A DNA stretch of 64,000 bases, taken from the NCBI RefSeq assembly GCF_024734895.1, contig NZ_CP091430.1, forward strand, positions 4,978,501 through 5,042,500, read 5' to 3'. Below, one piece after another: positions 43,250 through 52,238 of this stretch. This DNA is from Paenibacillus spongiae. Its GTDB lineage: Bacteria > Bacillota > Bacilli > Paenibacillales > Paenibacillaceae. The notes beneath the pieces were generated by a model that did no database searches, had not been told where the DNA came from, and saw only the letters and a list, made by a program, of their open reading frames with translations. A program made the translations under genes and the position numbers. The first letter of the stretch is position 1. Each line of letters opens with the position of its first letter.

Positions 43250-44053
43250 CTATCGCACATAGCATTTTCGTTTATGGAACGATAACGAGCGGTATTTCTT
43301 TGCAAGCTTATCGATTTGTGAGGCGGACAGCTGCGAAGCGTTAATATGCAAGCTTTTGTTCTTCGCGCTCCTTTTGATGAGCTGGCCTGGTTGAGTAGAA
43401 TGGATATAGTTCCCATAGGTTTCATATTCGGAGAAACCGAACTGATTCGTCTTGTCTATGCTGCGAATGATTGCGTTATACCAATGGGTCCCATGCTTCG
43501 CTGCAATCGTCTTTTTCAATTCTTCCACCTTCGCCTTGTTAAACAGCATGTAGTGTGCAACGAAGGAAGATGATGACGTCTTATTCTTCCCCATCAGCTT
43601 CCTGTACGTTCGAAAGTACTCCTCTTGGCTCCACTTCCGGCAATAAAACACAGGCTTTCTTCCGATCAGGAACGTATGCGGGCGAATAAGCACCGTATCG
43701 GCATCCATGACCAAATAGTTTTCCTGCGTCCCCAATTTACTTCCGCTAAGCTTCAACAGCTGCTGGTAAAGCCAGCCTGACCGGTCCCAATTCTTGGAGC
43801 TGTAATGGATGTCGGCCTTCGTGATGGGCAGCAGCGTTCGTTCATTGACGAAGGTACAGCCTTTACGCTGGCACACGCTCTTGATATTAACACTATCTGG
43901 GGATACGACATAAATGCGGTCGATCGGATGCTGGATATATTTCTTCGCGCTATCGATGACATAAGGCAGCGTTCCCAAATCCTTCTCAATCGCCGGAATA
44001 AAAATATCAATCCGGGAACCTCCGCCATTTCGTTTTTCGGATTCGTTTGACAT
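43250..44053 (-). CDS. DUF6492 family protein, glycosyltransferase-like
   Basis: This 267-residue protein begins a GT-A-like fold (IDIFIPAIEKDLGTLPYVI) and has a D-x-D motif in YLVMDADTVLI, with the DUF6492 segments DRSGWLYQQLLKLSG and FSEYETYGNY. DUF6492 proteins resemble small glycosyltransferases of cell-surface polysaccharide synthesis. There is no membrane helix. The ATG at 44053 has GGGAGATG upstream; the frame to 44092 is an extension. It is an isolated gene with slightly lower GC than its neighbours, which may hint at transfer. Confidence 0.8.
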   Translation of the reverse strand: MSNESEKRNGGGSRIDIFIPAIEKDLGTLPYVIDSAKKYIQHPIDRIYVVSPDSVNIKSVCQRKGCTFVNERTLLPITKADIHYSSKNWDRSGWLYQQLLKLSGSKLGTQENYLVMDADTVLIRPHTFLIGRKPVFYCRKWSQEEYFRTYRKLMGKNKTSSSSFVAHYMLFNKAKVEELKKTIAAKHGTHWYNAIIRSIDKTNQFGFSEYETYGNYIHSTQPGQLIKRSAKNKSLHINASQLSASQIDKLAKKYRSLSFHKRKCYVR

Positions 44054-44337
44054 CTTTTCATCTCCCAATCGAGGGTGTGGAGCTAGCTCCAATAAAGTAT
44101 GTCAGATCGCGCGCAATCGTGCCGTAATCCTGCATTTCCTGCACGATCTGGGCAGCCGGGCGAATACCTGCCTCGACATCATTTTTTCACTACACTGCAA
44201 ACAGGATAATGAAGGGCTTTCCGAGAATGATTAACCACTTGCTCATTTCAGACACAAAGAAGCTTTTCCTGTGCATTTCCTATTGATCCAAATTACGTTA
44301 CGTTTAGATTACCGAGTCGGGATTGGAGGATTGGTGA

Positions 44338-45147
44338 ATGCCGGCAGCCGGCGAGAAGGAATGGCTAGTATTCGAAGCGCTAGAATGCTATGCAGGCACG
44401 ATCGTGAATGCGCCGGGAACCACGTATGGTCCAAGACCTCAGAGCGAGCTGCAGCTCGTACTGCTGCACAGCGGGTCCCTGCATATCGAAATTGACGGTA
44501 TGGTCAAACAGCTGCAGCCCGGCCATGTTTTTCTCATTTTGCCAGGACATCAGGTGTATATCGCTTTCGACGGGAAAGCTGGTACCTGGCATCGGTGGAT
44601 TACCGTTTTTACGTACCATATCGAAGCGGATGTGCTGGAGGAGTTAACGCAGCTGCCTGATTCGCTCCCCATCTCGGAGCAGATGAACCAGCTTCTGGAC
44701 GTTATGGTCGGGCTGCAAAAGCAAGGAATTCCTGACGGGAGCGATGTGCGGAATACATTAGCACTCGGAGCATTCCAGCTGTATGCCGCCGAATGCCGGA
44801 GCGGTGCCGCCGCATCCGCCGTTCATCCCGCCATCCTGCAGGTAAAGTCGCTAATCCAAGAGCGTTATCACGAGGAGCTGGTGCTGGCGGATATGGCGGC
44901 GAAAGCGAACGTTTCGGCTGGGCATCTTATCCGGCTGTTCCGCAGGTATGAAGGGATGACGCCTTCGCAATATTTGTGGCGCTATCGGGTGGAGCGGGGA
45001 GTCGAGCTGCTGCGCACGACCGGCCTGGCCGTCGGAGAGATTGCACAGCGATGCGGGTTCAAAACTTCCTATCACTTTGCCCGCATGGTAAGAGCGCACA
45101 AAGGCCGCCCGCCCAAGGATATCCGTGCAAACATGTGGAGTCGCTGA
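44338..45147 (+). CDS. AraC family regulator upstream of PhyH gene
   Basis: This 269-residue protein has a cupin-like sensor (SGSLHIEIDGMVKQLQPGHV, FLILPGHQVYIAF) and a C-terminal AraC domain (LVLADMAAKANVSAGHLIRLF; AVGEIAQRCGFKTSYHFARM). GGAGG lies before the ATG at 44338. It is transcribed in the same direction as the PhyH gene that starts 47 bases after its stop, so the two form a regulator-enzyme operon. Confidence 0.88.
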   Translation: MPAAGEKEWLVFEALECYAGTIVNAPGTTYGPRPQSELQLVLLHSGSLHIEIDGMVKQLQPGHVFLILPGHQVYIAFDGKAGTWHRWITVFTYHIEADVLEELTQLPDSLPISEQMNQLLDVMVGLQKQGIPDGSDVRNTLALGAFQLYAAECRSGAAASAVHPAILQVKSLIQERYHEELVLADMAAKANVSAGHLIRLFRRYEGMTPSQYLWRYRVERGVELLRTTGLAVGEIAQRCGFKTSYHFARMVRAHKGRPPKDIRANMWSR

Positions 45148-45194
45148 CAGTCTCTTAAGTTTCGGGAAGTATTCATAGAGGAGGTAAGATCAAC

Positions 45195-45869
45195 ATGGTG
45201 ACCACGTTCAAAGAACAGTTCGACCTTCAAGGATATGTCGTGCTGCCTCAGCTCTTTTCACAGGAAGAGATCCGAATGCTCAAGGAAGAGGCCCGCGCCG
45301 TACTGGATCGCATTGGCATGAATAAAGTTGGCGTCTACGTCGGGATGTCCATCGCCAGCGGCATGTTCAAAACAGCTGCCGCCAAGCCTGAATTAGTGGC
45401 TGCGCTGAAGGAGATCATCGGCGATTCCGTCATATTTCTAAGCGACAAAATCGTATACAAGAATGCCTCTACCGATTTCGGGTCGCCTTGGCACCAGGAT
45501 TATCCCTATTGGGAAGGCAGCCATAAATTTTCGGTATGGATCGCCCTGGATGACGCCGCTCCTGCGAACGGCTGCTTAAGAGTCGTACCCGGTTCGCATT
45601 TGCTGGGAGCGGTAAGCCACGGCGGAGACGCTTCAGACGGGCTTGGGTTCGATAATCGGCTTGGACGGGACGAAATCGATGAATCTCAAGTTGCCGATTT
45701 GCATGCGACCAAGGGAGACGCCATTATTTTTCATGATTTGCTGTTCCATTCCTCTTACCGAAATACATCGGGCCACGACCGTTGGGCGCTTATATCCACC
45801 TACAAGGACGGGACGCTGGAGGATCCCGATTACCCATGGGCGCTGGCTGCCTTTACGGTAAGCGGTTAA
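45195..45869 (+). CDS. Phytanoyl-CoA dioxygenase (PhyH) family protein
   Basis: This 224-residue Fe(II)/2-oxoglutarate oxygenase has the metal motif in SPWHQDYPYWEG, the distal His in LLFHSSYRNTSGHDRW, and RVVPGSHLLGAV. It is the smallest of three PhyH proteins in this window. AGGAGG precedes the ATG. It is downstream of an AraC regulator and followed by a terminator. Substrate unknown; PhyH relatives of this size often hydroxylate compatible solutes, amino-acid derivatives or natural-product intermediates. Confidence 0.88.
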   Translation: MVTTFKEQFDLQGYVVLPQLFSQEEIRMLKEEARAVLDRIGMNKVGVYVGMSIASGMFKTAAAKPELVAALKEIIGDSVIFLSDKIVYKNASTDFGSPWHQDYPYWEGSHKFSVWIALDDAAPANGCLRVVPGSHLLGAVSHGGDASDGLGFDNRLGRDEIDESQVADLHATKGDAIIFHDLLFHSSYRNTSGHDRWALISTYKDGTLEDPDYPWALAAFTVSG

Positions 45870-45894
45870 GCCTTGCGCGGGCGAATACAAGAAG

Positions 45895-45926
45895 ACGGCC
45901 CCAAGTCATGTGAGACTTGAGGCCGT
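45895..45926. terminator. Terminator between PhyH and isomerase genes
   Basis: ACGGCCCCAAGTC and GACTTGAGGCCGT form a 13-base stem with one mismatch between convergent genes. Confidence 0.75.
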
Positions 45927-45976
45927 TCCGCTATGATTGGCAACTGTAGCAACTGATCATTGCATTGTATTCGTCA

Positions 45977-46798
45977 TTAGGCCTGCAGCCAAGCCTGCAA
46001 ATCGACAGCCGTGCGGCGGATATCGTCCTGCTGCTCTTGACCGGAAATTTCGCGTTCGATTATCAACTCGCCGTCGTACCCGATCTGCTTCAATTTGGCG
46101 ATAAAGTTCGGGAAGTCGACCTTGCCCTCTCCTGCCCGGACTTCCAGGCCAAGATCGTTTCCGTTCGTCGGATAGAAGCCATCCTTCACATGCACATTGC
46201 GTACATACTCTCCGAAGACATCAAGCGAATCGATCGGATTTCCTTTCCCGTATAGCACTAAATTCGCCGGATCCAGATTGATGCCAAGGTTGGCGGTTCC
46301 GATTCGTTCCATGGTGCGCAGCAGGACGATCGGCGTTTCTTGACCGGTTTCAAACCAGAAGCCCAGCTGCTTGCTCTCGCAATAGACGGCTACCTCGCGG
46401 ATTGCCTCGACGACCTCCCCATAGGTCCTGTCCGTCATGTTCTCCGGAATAAATCCGCAATGCGTAATGATCGCCGGCGCTCCGATCCATTCGGCGAAAT
46501 CCGCCCAACGCTTCAAGGCTTCGATGCGCTCAACGCGATATGCTTCGGGAACAAGTCCTAACGTAACGGGCCCCTCCGTAAAATTCCAGTGCGCAGGACC
46601 GGGTACGCCCGCCCAGACTGCGCAAATCCGCACACCCGCTTCTTGCGATTCCTTCACGACTTGAGCGGCAACTTCCCGCGTGCACATTCGCAGATCCCAG
46701 CAGCCCAGCTGACATACGTTGAAATTGAAATCACGGACGGCACTGAACATACTTCCGGGCTTATCTGCGGTAAGCGAGTGAATGACTCCGATTTCCAT
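45977..46798 (-). CDS. TIM-barrel sugar isomerase/epimerase
   Basis: This 273-residue xylose-isomerase-like TIM barrel has APAIITHCGFIPEN, FWFETGQETPIVLL, LGINLDPANLVLYGKGNP, VRNVHVKDGFYP and the late GELIIEREISG, which supply the metal ligands of hydroxypyruvate isomerase and ketose epimerase relatives. AAGAAATG at the start is weak in Shine-Dalgarno match. It is in the same orientation as the membrane protein and the Gfo/Idh/MocA gene further upstream, but hairpins separate them. Substrate unknown, probably a keto-sugar. Confidence 0.85.
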   Translation of the reverse strand: MEIGVIHSLTADKPGSMFSAVRDFNFNVCQLGCWDLRMCTREVAAQVVKESQEAGVRICAVWAGVPGPAHWNFTEGPVTLGLVPEAYRVERIEALKRWADFAEWIGAPAIITHCGFIPENMTDRTYGEVVEAIREVAVYCESKQLGFWFETGQETPIVLLRTMERIGTANLGINLDPANLVLYGKGNPIDSLDVFGEYVRNVHVKDGFYPTNGNDLGLEVRAGEGKVDFPNFIAKLKQIGYDGELIIEREISGQEQQDDIRRTAVDLQAWLQA

Positions 46799-46825
46799 TT
46801 CTTAAGCAGCTCCTCTCCGGTTAGG

Positions 46826-46859
46826 CGGCGTGGCGTATGCGTCATACGGCGCCACGCCG
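46826..46859. terminator. GC-rich hairpin downstream of the 173-residue membrane protein gene
   Basis: CGGCGTGGCG and CGCCACGCCG form a 10-base stem with an inner TATG/CATA pairing. There is no T tract. Confidence 0.45.
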
Positions 46860-46960
46860 TGCCTCAAATTGACATCGTGCGGATATCTTGCCACCTTGTT
46901 GTCTCTGCCTTCCTTTTCGACGGATGGAGTATTTTATCCTGCCCAAGCCGCCGTTCTTCT

Positions 46961-47482
46961 CTATTCATCGATAATTATTCGATCATTGTTGAACGTCAGC
47001 TTCACTGGCAATACGGAGATTTTCACAAAGACCTGCTCCTCATCTTCGAAGAGCTCCACCCCTTTGTAGTAGAACTTCGAGCAGCTCAGCACGACTGGTT
47101 CATGGCCCGGCAGTTCCAACGTATAAAGGTTCTCGTCCTGCGATAGATAGCGGTAGAACACTCTAGCTCGCAGGTATCGCTCATCGTCGAGAAATAATAA
47201 CGGGTATGCGATGCCTTGCTGAGGATAGATGTCGATCCATGGGGATTCGATCCTGAATAGGGGTGAACGCTTCTTAATCTGGAAGATTTGATTCTTCGTC
47301 AGAGGAAGTCCCAGCAGCTTGTTATGGATCTCCCTATTGTAATTGAGGAGCTTGGATAACGATATTAATACAAGCCCGCAGGTAACTGCCGTTATCAGCA
47401 CAAAAAAGTTGCCGCCGGCTATTCCGGCGAACGTTCCCGTCAACAGGATCAGCACACCTAGTATACTTTGGATCGTCGTCAA
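46961..47482 (-). CDS. Hypothetical two-helix membrane protein
   Basis: This 173-residue protein has two N-terminal hydrophobic helices (residues about 5-45) followed by a beta-rich cytosolic domain (SPWIDIYPQQGIAYPLLFL, VFVKISVLPVKLTFNNDRI). The layout resembles small bacterial PH-domain or DUF-type membrane proteins. The frame is AT-richer than neighbours. The upstream GGAGGGTCCC provides a ribosome binding site. No homologous family is recognised with confidence. Confidence 0.6.
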   Translation of the reverse strand: MTTIQSILGVLILLTGTFAGIAGGNFFVLITAVTCGLVLISLSKLLNYNREIHNKLLGLPLTKNQIFQIKKRSPLFRIESPWIDIYPQQGIAYPLLFLDDERYLRARVFYRYLSQDENLYTLELPGHEPVVLSCSKFYYKGVELFEDEEQVFVKISVLPVKLTFNNDRIIIDE

Positions 47483-47519
47483 TGGGACCCTCCTTCATTT
47501 TGGCATGAACTGCATAAAA

Positions 47520-47557
47520 CAATAGAGCCTCCGCCTATGGAGGAGGAGACTCTATTG
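47520..47557 (-). terminator. Terminator of the Gfo/Idh/MocA gene
   Basis: CAATAGAG and CTCTATTG arms with an inner CTCC/GGAG pairing are followed on the minus strand by TTTTATG. Confidence 0.75.
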
Positions 47558-47575
47558 TCTGTTCGCACGGCTTTT

Positions 47576-48715
47576 CTATTGTTGTGGCTGAAGCTCGTGA
47601 ACGCCGACTTTCCGTTTCATCTGAGCTGATTGCATCACCGCGTCGATCACATGCTGCACACGGTCGGCAGCCGTGAAATCCGGAAGCTCCGGTACCTGAC
47701 CGTCTCCTCCATATTTGGCTGCCAGCACGGCATCCGCCCATCTCCACGCTTCATTCTTTTCGGTATTCCGGTAAGGGCGGAAACGGTCTTCTCCAGCATC
47801 GGACGTTAAATCCCACTCCAATAGGGATGGCAAGGTTACGATATTCCACGTTCCTCCCGCCTCTGAAGTTAACAGCTTGTATCCGTAGCCCTCGAACACC
47901 AGCTTGAGACCGCCGCCGGTACCGAACAGCTCCAACGTGATGGTCTGTCCGCCATTGCCCTGCGCCCGAATCCAGCTTGTATGAAAGACGCCATGCCAAC
48001 CGCTCTCGAAGTCCGCTTGGAACATAATCGTATCGGCAGCCTGATCGGGATTGGCCCGGTCAGTGAAATCAACCAGACGGCCTTCTTCCAGACAGCGAAC
48101 CGATGATTGTACGGCTGCAACCGGTTCTCCGGTAATGTACTGGGCCAAGTCAATGATATGCGAGCCCAGATCCTGCAGGACGCCGCCGGTTCCACCTTCG
48201 CGCACGGAGCCTCTCCAGCCTGGCGATCCCTTTAGCCCATAATCACCGGTATATTCGAAACGCCCTTCCAGAAGGTTCCCGATTTTGCCTTCTTTGACGG
48301 CATTGCGCAAATATTGTACGCCCGGATGCTCACGAACCGAGAAATTGACAGCGTGAACGACTCCGCTCAGCTCCGCCTCGATCCGCATTAAATGTGACTG
48401 CTTGCTGTCCAATGCCAACGGTTTCTCACAAAGCACATGAATGCCCCGTCTCATCGCTTCCATGGTTAGAGGGAAATGCGTATCATTCGGTGTGATGATA
48501 CAAACCCCGTCCAATTTCTCGGTGTCCATCATCTCAATTGCTGAAGTGTAAACGGCTGGAATATCGTATTTCGCAGCCATACGTTCCGCATTCGTGCCGT
48601 TTCTGCTGCATATCGCTGCTACTGTAACACCGGGGTGCTTACAGAGAACGGGCAAAAACCACAAATCGGCAAACCAACTGGCCCCGATGAGTCCAACGCG
48701 AATCTGATTAGGCAT
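47576..48715 (-). CDS. Gfo/Idh/MocA family oxidoreductase
   Basis: This 379-residue enzyme has an N-terminal Rossmann segment (IRVGLIGASWFADLWFLPVL), the catalytic LCEKPLAL, and GGTGGVLQDLGSHIIDLAQY of the substrate domain. It differs from the two Gfo proteins of the sulfatase operon and is closer to the dehydrogenases of broad sugar or inositol catabolism. It is monocistronic with its own terminator and lies beside a LuxR remnant and L-fucose isomerase. Confidence 0.9.
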   Translation of the reverse strand: MPNQIRVGLIGASWFADLWFLPVLCKHPGVTVAAICSRNGTNAERMAAKYDIPAVYTSAIEMMDTEKLDGVCIITPNDTHFPLTMEAMRRGIHVLCEKPLALDSKQSHLMRIEAELSGVVHAVNFSVREHPGVQYLRNAVKEGKIGNLLEGRFEYTGDYGLKGSPGWRGSVREGGTGGVLQDLGSHIIDLAQYITGEPVAAVQSSVRCLEEGRLVDFTDRANPDQAADTIMFQADFESGWHGVFHTSWIRAQGNGGQTITLELFGTGGGLKLVFEGYGYKLLTSEAGGTWNIVTLPSLLEWDLTSDAGEDRFRPYRNTEKNEAWRWADAVLAAKYGGDGQVPELPDFTAADRVQHVIDAVMQSAQMKRKVGVHELQPQQ

Positions 48716-48863
48716 GAATAATCCCCCTTAATAAATGCTGGCCTTACAGCCGTCACCTTAATTAATACGACGCCTGGCAATTAGCTCCTGCTGAATAGAA
48801 AGATAAAGTCGCAATGTTGTAGTATTTGTGAACGTTGCATGATTTTTTTTGTATTCCGTTATC

Positions 48864-49047
48864 GAGGAACGCGAAGTCCTCCTCCAAGCCGGCAGGGGGC
48901 GATTAATCGTGAGATCGCCGCTGCGCTGGACTTGAAGGAGGGAAGCGTCAAGGTATCTTTGAGCGCATCTATGGGAGGCCGGGCGTTTCCTCGCGAACGC
49001 AGGCGCTGCTGAAAGCCCAGGATCTGCGCTTGCTTGAGCCGGGCTGA
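48864..49047 (+). pseudogene. Decayed C-terminus of a MalT-like LuxR family regulator
   Basis: Three pieces in shifted frames spell the LuxR HTH: EEREVLLQAGRG, then INREIAAALDLKEGSVKV, then RIYGRPGVSSRTQALLKAQD ending LRLLEPG and TGA at 49047. The final SSRTQALLKAQDL is typical of the large ATP-dependent LuxR (MalT/LAL) group. No N-terminal part exists here, and at least two frameshifts are needed, so it is a dead remnant. It lies in the 365-base gap between Gfo/Idh/MocA and L-fucose isomerase. Confidence 0.65.
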
Positions 49048-49056
49048 TGACCCGGC
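49038..49056. terminator. Short hairpin at the end of the LuxR remnant
   Basis: GCCGGG and CCCGGC around a 7-base loop. It may also serve the L-fucose isomerase gene, whose stop is at 49082. Confidence 0.4.
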
Positions 49057-49081
49057 TTCATACTGGCGTCCGCTTGCGCTG

Positions 49082-50872
49082 TTATCGATATAACGGGCCG
49101 AATGCTTGACACGCCCGGAAATCCGCCCCTACCGGGTCCATGCCGCCGAAGGCGGTCCAGGCGCTTGGACGGAGTATGCGTTCCTCCGGAACATTATGCA
49201 TGCAAACGGGAATACGCAGCATTGCTGCAAGGGTAATCAAATCGCCGCCAATATGTCCATAGCTTACAGCCCCATGGTTGGATCCCCAATTATTCATGAC
49301 GGAATACACGTCCTTGAACAGTCCTTCGCCGGTCAGATTCGGCACGAACCAGGTCGTCGGCCATGTCGGGTTGCTTCGTTGATCGAGCTTATCATGCACG
49401 TCATCGGGCAGTTCGATCGTATAGCCTTCCGCCAGCTGAAGAACAGGCCCCAGACCGGCAACCAGGTTGATGCGGGCCATCGTGACCGGCATGCCTTCAC
49501 GCGTCGTGAAGTCGGTGGAGAACCCTCCGCCCCGGAAGAAATCGACAGCCGGACACCACTGCGTAGCATCCAGGCACGCCTGGACTTCCGCTTCCGTTAT
49601 ATCCCAGAATGGTTTCATAGCGGGTTTGCTATCGACGCTCTGTCTGCCTGTGGCGTCGAGCGCAGCCGGCCCCGAGTTGATGAGATGTATGATGCCGTTA
49701 GCAGCCTTGCCTTCAAGCTGATGCCCCGTAACGCGCTTCACCGCTTCCGGGCTCCAATAGGTGCGAACATCGGCGAATATTTGCGCAGCATCGGTAAGCA
49801 GATGGCCAAACAGCATCGTAATGCCGTTCAAAGTGTCATTCTCCGTTGCCAGCATGAACGGCTCGCGGATACCGTTCCAATCGAAGGAGGATGTCAAGAC
49901 AGCCTCCATGAAATCTCCGTTCGGGAAAAAGTCCGTCCAGGCGCGCTGGCCTTGGAACCCGGCTGCGATCGCATTGTGGCCGAACGCCTCTTCGCCGTAG
50001 CCCATCGCGTTAAGCTTCGGATTGCCGATCATTAGATCGCGCGCGATAAGCGCCATCTTGACGACGGTCTCCCAGTCGCCCGATTTCTGCTCCTCCGTGC
50101 GGCGAAGGTGCTCGGGATTGACCTCTGCGCCCTCCCGGCAGTTCTCCTTCGTCCACTTCAACGCTATCTCAAATTCCTCTTGGTCGTATATGCCGATCTC
50201 CATCCGGCGCACGAATTCCGTCATATCCACATATTCGTTGCGGATGCCCAAATAATGCTGGAAGAAGGTCTCATCGACAATACAGCCTGCGATACCCATG
50301 GATACCGAACCCATGGACAAGTACGATTTGCCCTGCATCGTCGCAACGGCCAATCCCGCTTTGGCGAACTGCAGCAGCTTCTCCTTAACGTCGGGCGTAA
50401 TCTCAGTATCGCCGATATCCTGCACATCGCGGCCATAGATCGAGAAAGCCGGCAGCCCTTTCTGATTGTGAGCGCCGAGCACGGCGGCCAAATAAACGGC
50501 TCCCGGACGCTCCGTACCGTTGAAGCCCCAGATCGCTTTTGGCCGGGTCGGGTGCGTATCCATCGTTTCCGTCGGATAACACCAGGATGGGGTGACGGAG
50601 ATCGTCAAACCTACGCCTGCCCGGGCAAATTTCTCCTCCGCTTGCGCCGCTTCCGCAACTCCGCCGATGCAGGAGTCGGCAATGACGCATTCCACCGGCA
50701 GCCCATTGCTGTGTCTAAGCTGTTCGGTCAAGAAAGCGGCCGCGTTCCTTGCCATTTCCATCGTAACCTCTTCCAGCGATTCGCGGATGCCGCCTCTGCG
50801 GCCGTCAATGATCGGGCGAATGCCAATCTTCGGCAGACTGCCTTGAAGCCGGTTTCCCACATGTACGTTCAT
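49082..50872 (-). CDS. fucI: L-fucose isomerase
   Basis: This 596-residue enzyme converts L-fucose to L-fuculose (and often D-arabinose to D-ribulose). Family features are [63 protein letters not shown] with a metal glutamate, [14 protein letters not shown] with the metal aspartate, and [16 protein letters not shown] with the metal histidine. GAGAGGATG precedes the ATG. It follows a LacI gene by 54 bases in what appears to be a regulator-enzyme operon. No fuculokinase or aldolase is adjacent, though a kinase and an aldolase occur 10 kb away. Confidence 0.94.
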   Translation of the reverse strand: MNVHVGNRLQGSLPKIGIRPIIDGRRGGIRESLEEVTMEMARNAAAFLTEQLRHSNGLPVECVIADSCIGGVAEAAQAEEKFARAGVGLTISVTPSWCYPTETMDTHPTRPKAIWGFNGTERPGAVYLAAVLGAHNQKGLPAFSIYGRDVQDIGDTEITPDVKEKLLQFAKAGLAVATMQGKSYLSMGSVSMGIAGCIVDETFFQHYLGIRNEYVDMTEFVRRMEIGIYDQEEFEIALKWTKENCREGAEVNPEHLRRTEEQKSGDWETVVKMALIARDLMIGNPKLNAMGYGEEAFGHNAIAAGFQGQRAWTDFFPNGDFMEAVLTSSFDWNGIREPFMLATENDTLNGITMLFGHLLTDAAQIFADVRTYWSPEAVKRVTGHQLEGKAANGIIHLINSGPAALDATGRQSVDSKPAMKPFWDITEAEVQACLDATQWCPAVDFFRGGGFSTDFTTREGMPVTMARINLVAGLGPVLQLAEGYTIELPDDVHDKLDQRSNPTWPTTWFVPNLTGEGLFKDVYSVMNNWGSNHGAVSYGHIGGDLITLAAMLRIPVCMHNVPEERILRPSAWTAFGGMDPVGADFRACQAFGPLYR

Positions 50873-50926
50873 CAGTATTACATCCTCTCCAATTGGAATT
50901 TACGATATGGCTGAATAATCACACCA

Positions 50927-51928
50927 TCATGGAATACGCTTGACGACATTGCGAAAAATCTTGACGATACAGGATTGCTCTTCCTTGCGAATGCGCTTCA
51001 GCAGGATTTCACCGGCCTTCTTCCCCATATCATAGGGATTCTGGTCGATATAATAGAGTCCGGGTTGTTTAAGAAGCTTCCCCGCTTCGACTTCGCCAAA
51101 CGACGCCACCGCCATATCGCCGGGAATATGCAGACCTCTGTTCACTAATTCCAAGAGAACGCCCAGACTCATCCGGTTGTTGAGCGAGATGATCGCCGAC
51201 GGACGCGACTCCTCTCGAAGAAATTGTCCGACAGCGCGGACTCCGCCCTCCGTGGTGAAATCGCCATTGTAGAGAAGCGGTTCGCCTTCAATTCCGTGTT
51301 CCTTCATCGCCTTAAGCACACCGTCGAAACGTTCGCGCCCCGTGCTTGCCCGGGCAGGTCCGTTCACGACACCGATTCGGGTGTGCCCGTCCTTAAGCAG
51401 CTTCTTCGTTAACAGATAGGCGCCCTGTGTATTGTCCTCGGCAACTAAATCAAGCGGCTTTGCATCAGGCTGCTTCTCGAGTTTACGATCGATCAGAACG
51501 ATTGGTTGCCCGCTATTGGCAAGCTTGAAGATCGTCTCGCCGTTTCCTCCCGAAGTAGCCAGCACGATCGCATCCACGCGCTTCTCATAAAGCATCTGCA
51601 GCAGACGGGTTTCCTTATCGGGATTCTCGTCCGAGCTGCAGAACATCAGCTGGAAGCCTTCTTGCCCGACGATATCCTCGATACCTCTGGTGATCCCCAT
51701 AAAGTATGGGTTGGAGATGTCCGGGACGATGACGCCGATCATGAACGTCTTATCCTGCTTCAAGCTTCTGGCAACCGCACTGGGCTGGTAATCCAGCTTG
51801 GCGATCGCGTTGCAGACGCGTTCCCGCACTTCCGGGCTGACATAGCCGCTGTCATTAATAACTCTGGACACCGTCGCTGTCGAAACCTCCGCTTCGGCCG
51901 CGACCTTCTTGATCGTTGCTTTGGACAA
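50927..51928 (-). CDS. LacI family regulator upstream of fucI
   Basis: This protein of about 333 residues has the LacI HTH (ATIKKVAAEAEVSTATVSRV), hinge (QPSAVARSLK), and effector domain (GVIVPDISNPYFMGITRGIE, DGHTRIGVVNGPA). The TTG at 51928 is chosen because GGAG lies 11 bases upstream and because the longer frame to 52072 would cover a 32-base palindrome that must be its operator. It is probably an autoregulated repressor of the lacI-fucI operon responding to L-fucose or a derivative. Confidence 0.9.
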   Translation of the reverse strand: MSKATIKKVAAEAEVSTATVSRVINDSGYVSPEVRERVCNAIAKLDYQPSAVARSLKQDKTFMIGVIVPDISNPYFMGITRGIEDIVGQEGFQLMFCSSDENPDKETRLLQMLYEKRVDAIVLATSGGNGETIFKLANSGQPIVLIDRKLEKQPDAKPLDLVAEDNTQGAYLLTKKLLKDGHTRIGVVNGPARASTGRERFDGVLKAMKEHGIEGEPLLYNGDFTTEGGVRAVGQFLREESRPSAIISLNNRMSLGVLLELVNRGLHIPGDMAVASFGEVEAGKLLKQPGLYYIDQNPYDMGKKAGEILLKRIRKEEQSCIVKIFRNVVKRIP

Positions 51929-51956
51929 CCTTCGTTCACTCCAGTCCTGATTCCTG

Positions 51957-51988
51957 TGTATGTAATCGTTTACGTAATCGGTTACATA
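51957..51988. promoter_or_regulatory. LacI-type double operator before the lacI-fucI operon
   Basis: The core GTAATCGTTTACGTAATCGG plus TTAC (51962-51985) matches its own complement at 20 of 24 positions, and flanking GTAT/ATAC extends the symmetry to 32 bases. Each half contains an ATCG with TTAC, like two overlapping LacI sites. Confidence 0.7.
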
Positions 51989-52238
51989 CATCGTACCTTG
52001 ATCATCCTTTTCCGTCAATATCCATCTGTCAAGACCGACTAGCAGCGGCATTCGCATTCCTATTGCGGTCAACTGCCATTAAATTTCGAGGGTGATATCC
52101 TCCATTTCCTTCAACGGGAGCAGTTTCAGACCTTGGGCCATCGAATATACGGTTCCGACTAATTCACATGCGAAGAGGCTGCCTACCGTCATCTTCGATG
52201 ACTTGTGGACAGCCCCTTCGGATCGTCAATCTCTAGAT

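Noticed and set aside
44053..44185. A 40-codon open minus-strand stretch (DVEAGIRPAAQIVQEM) upstream of the DUF6492 gene.
   Set aside because: No start codon in frame after the preceding stop and the resemblance to flavin-oxidoreductase C-termini is too slight.
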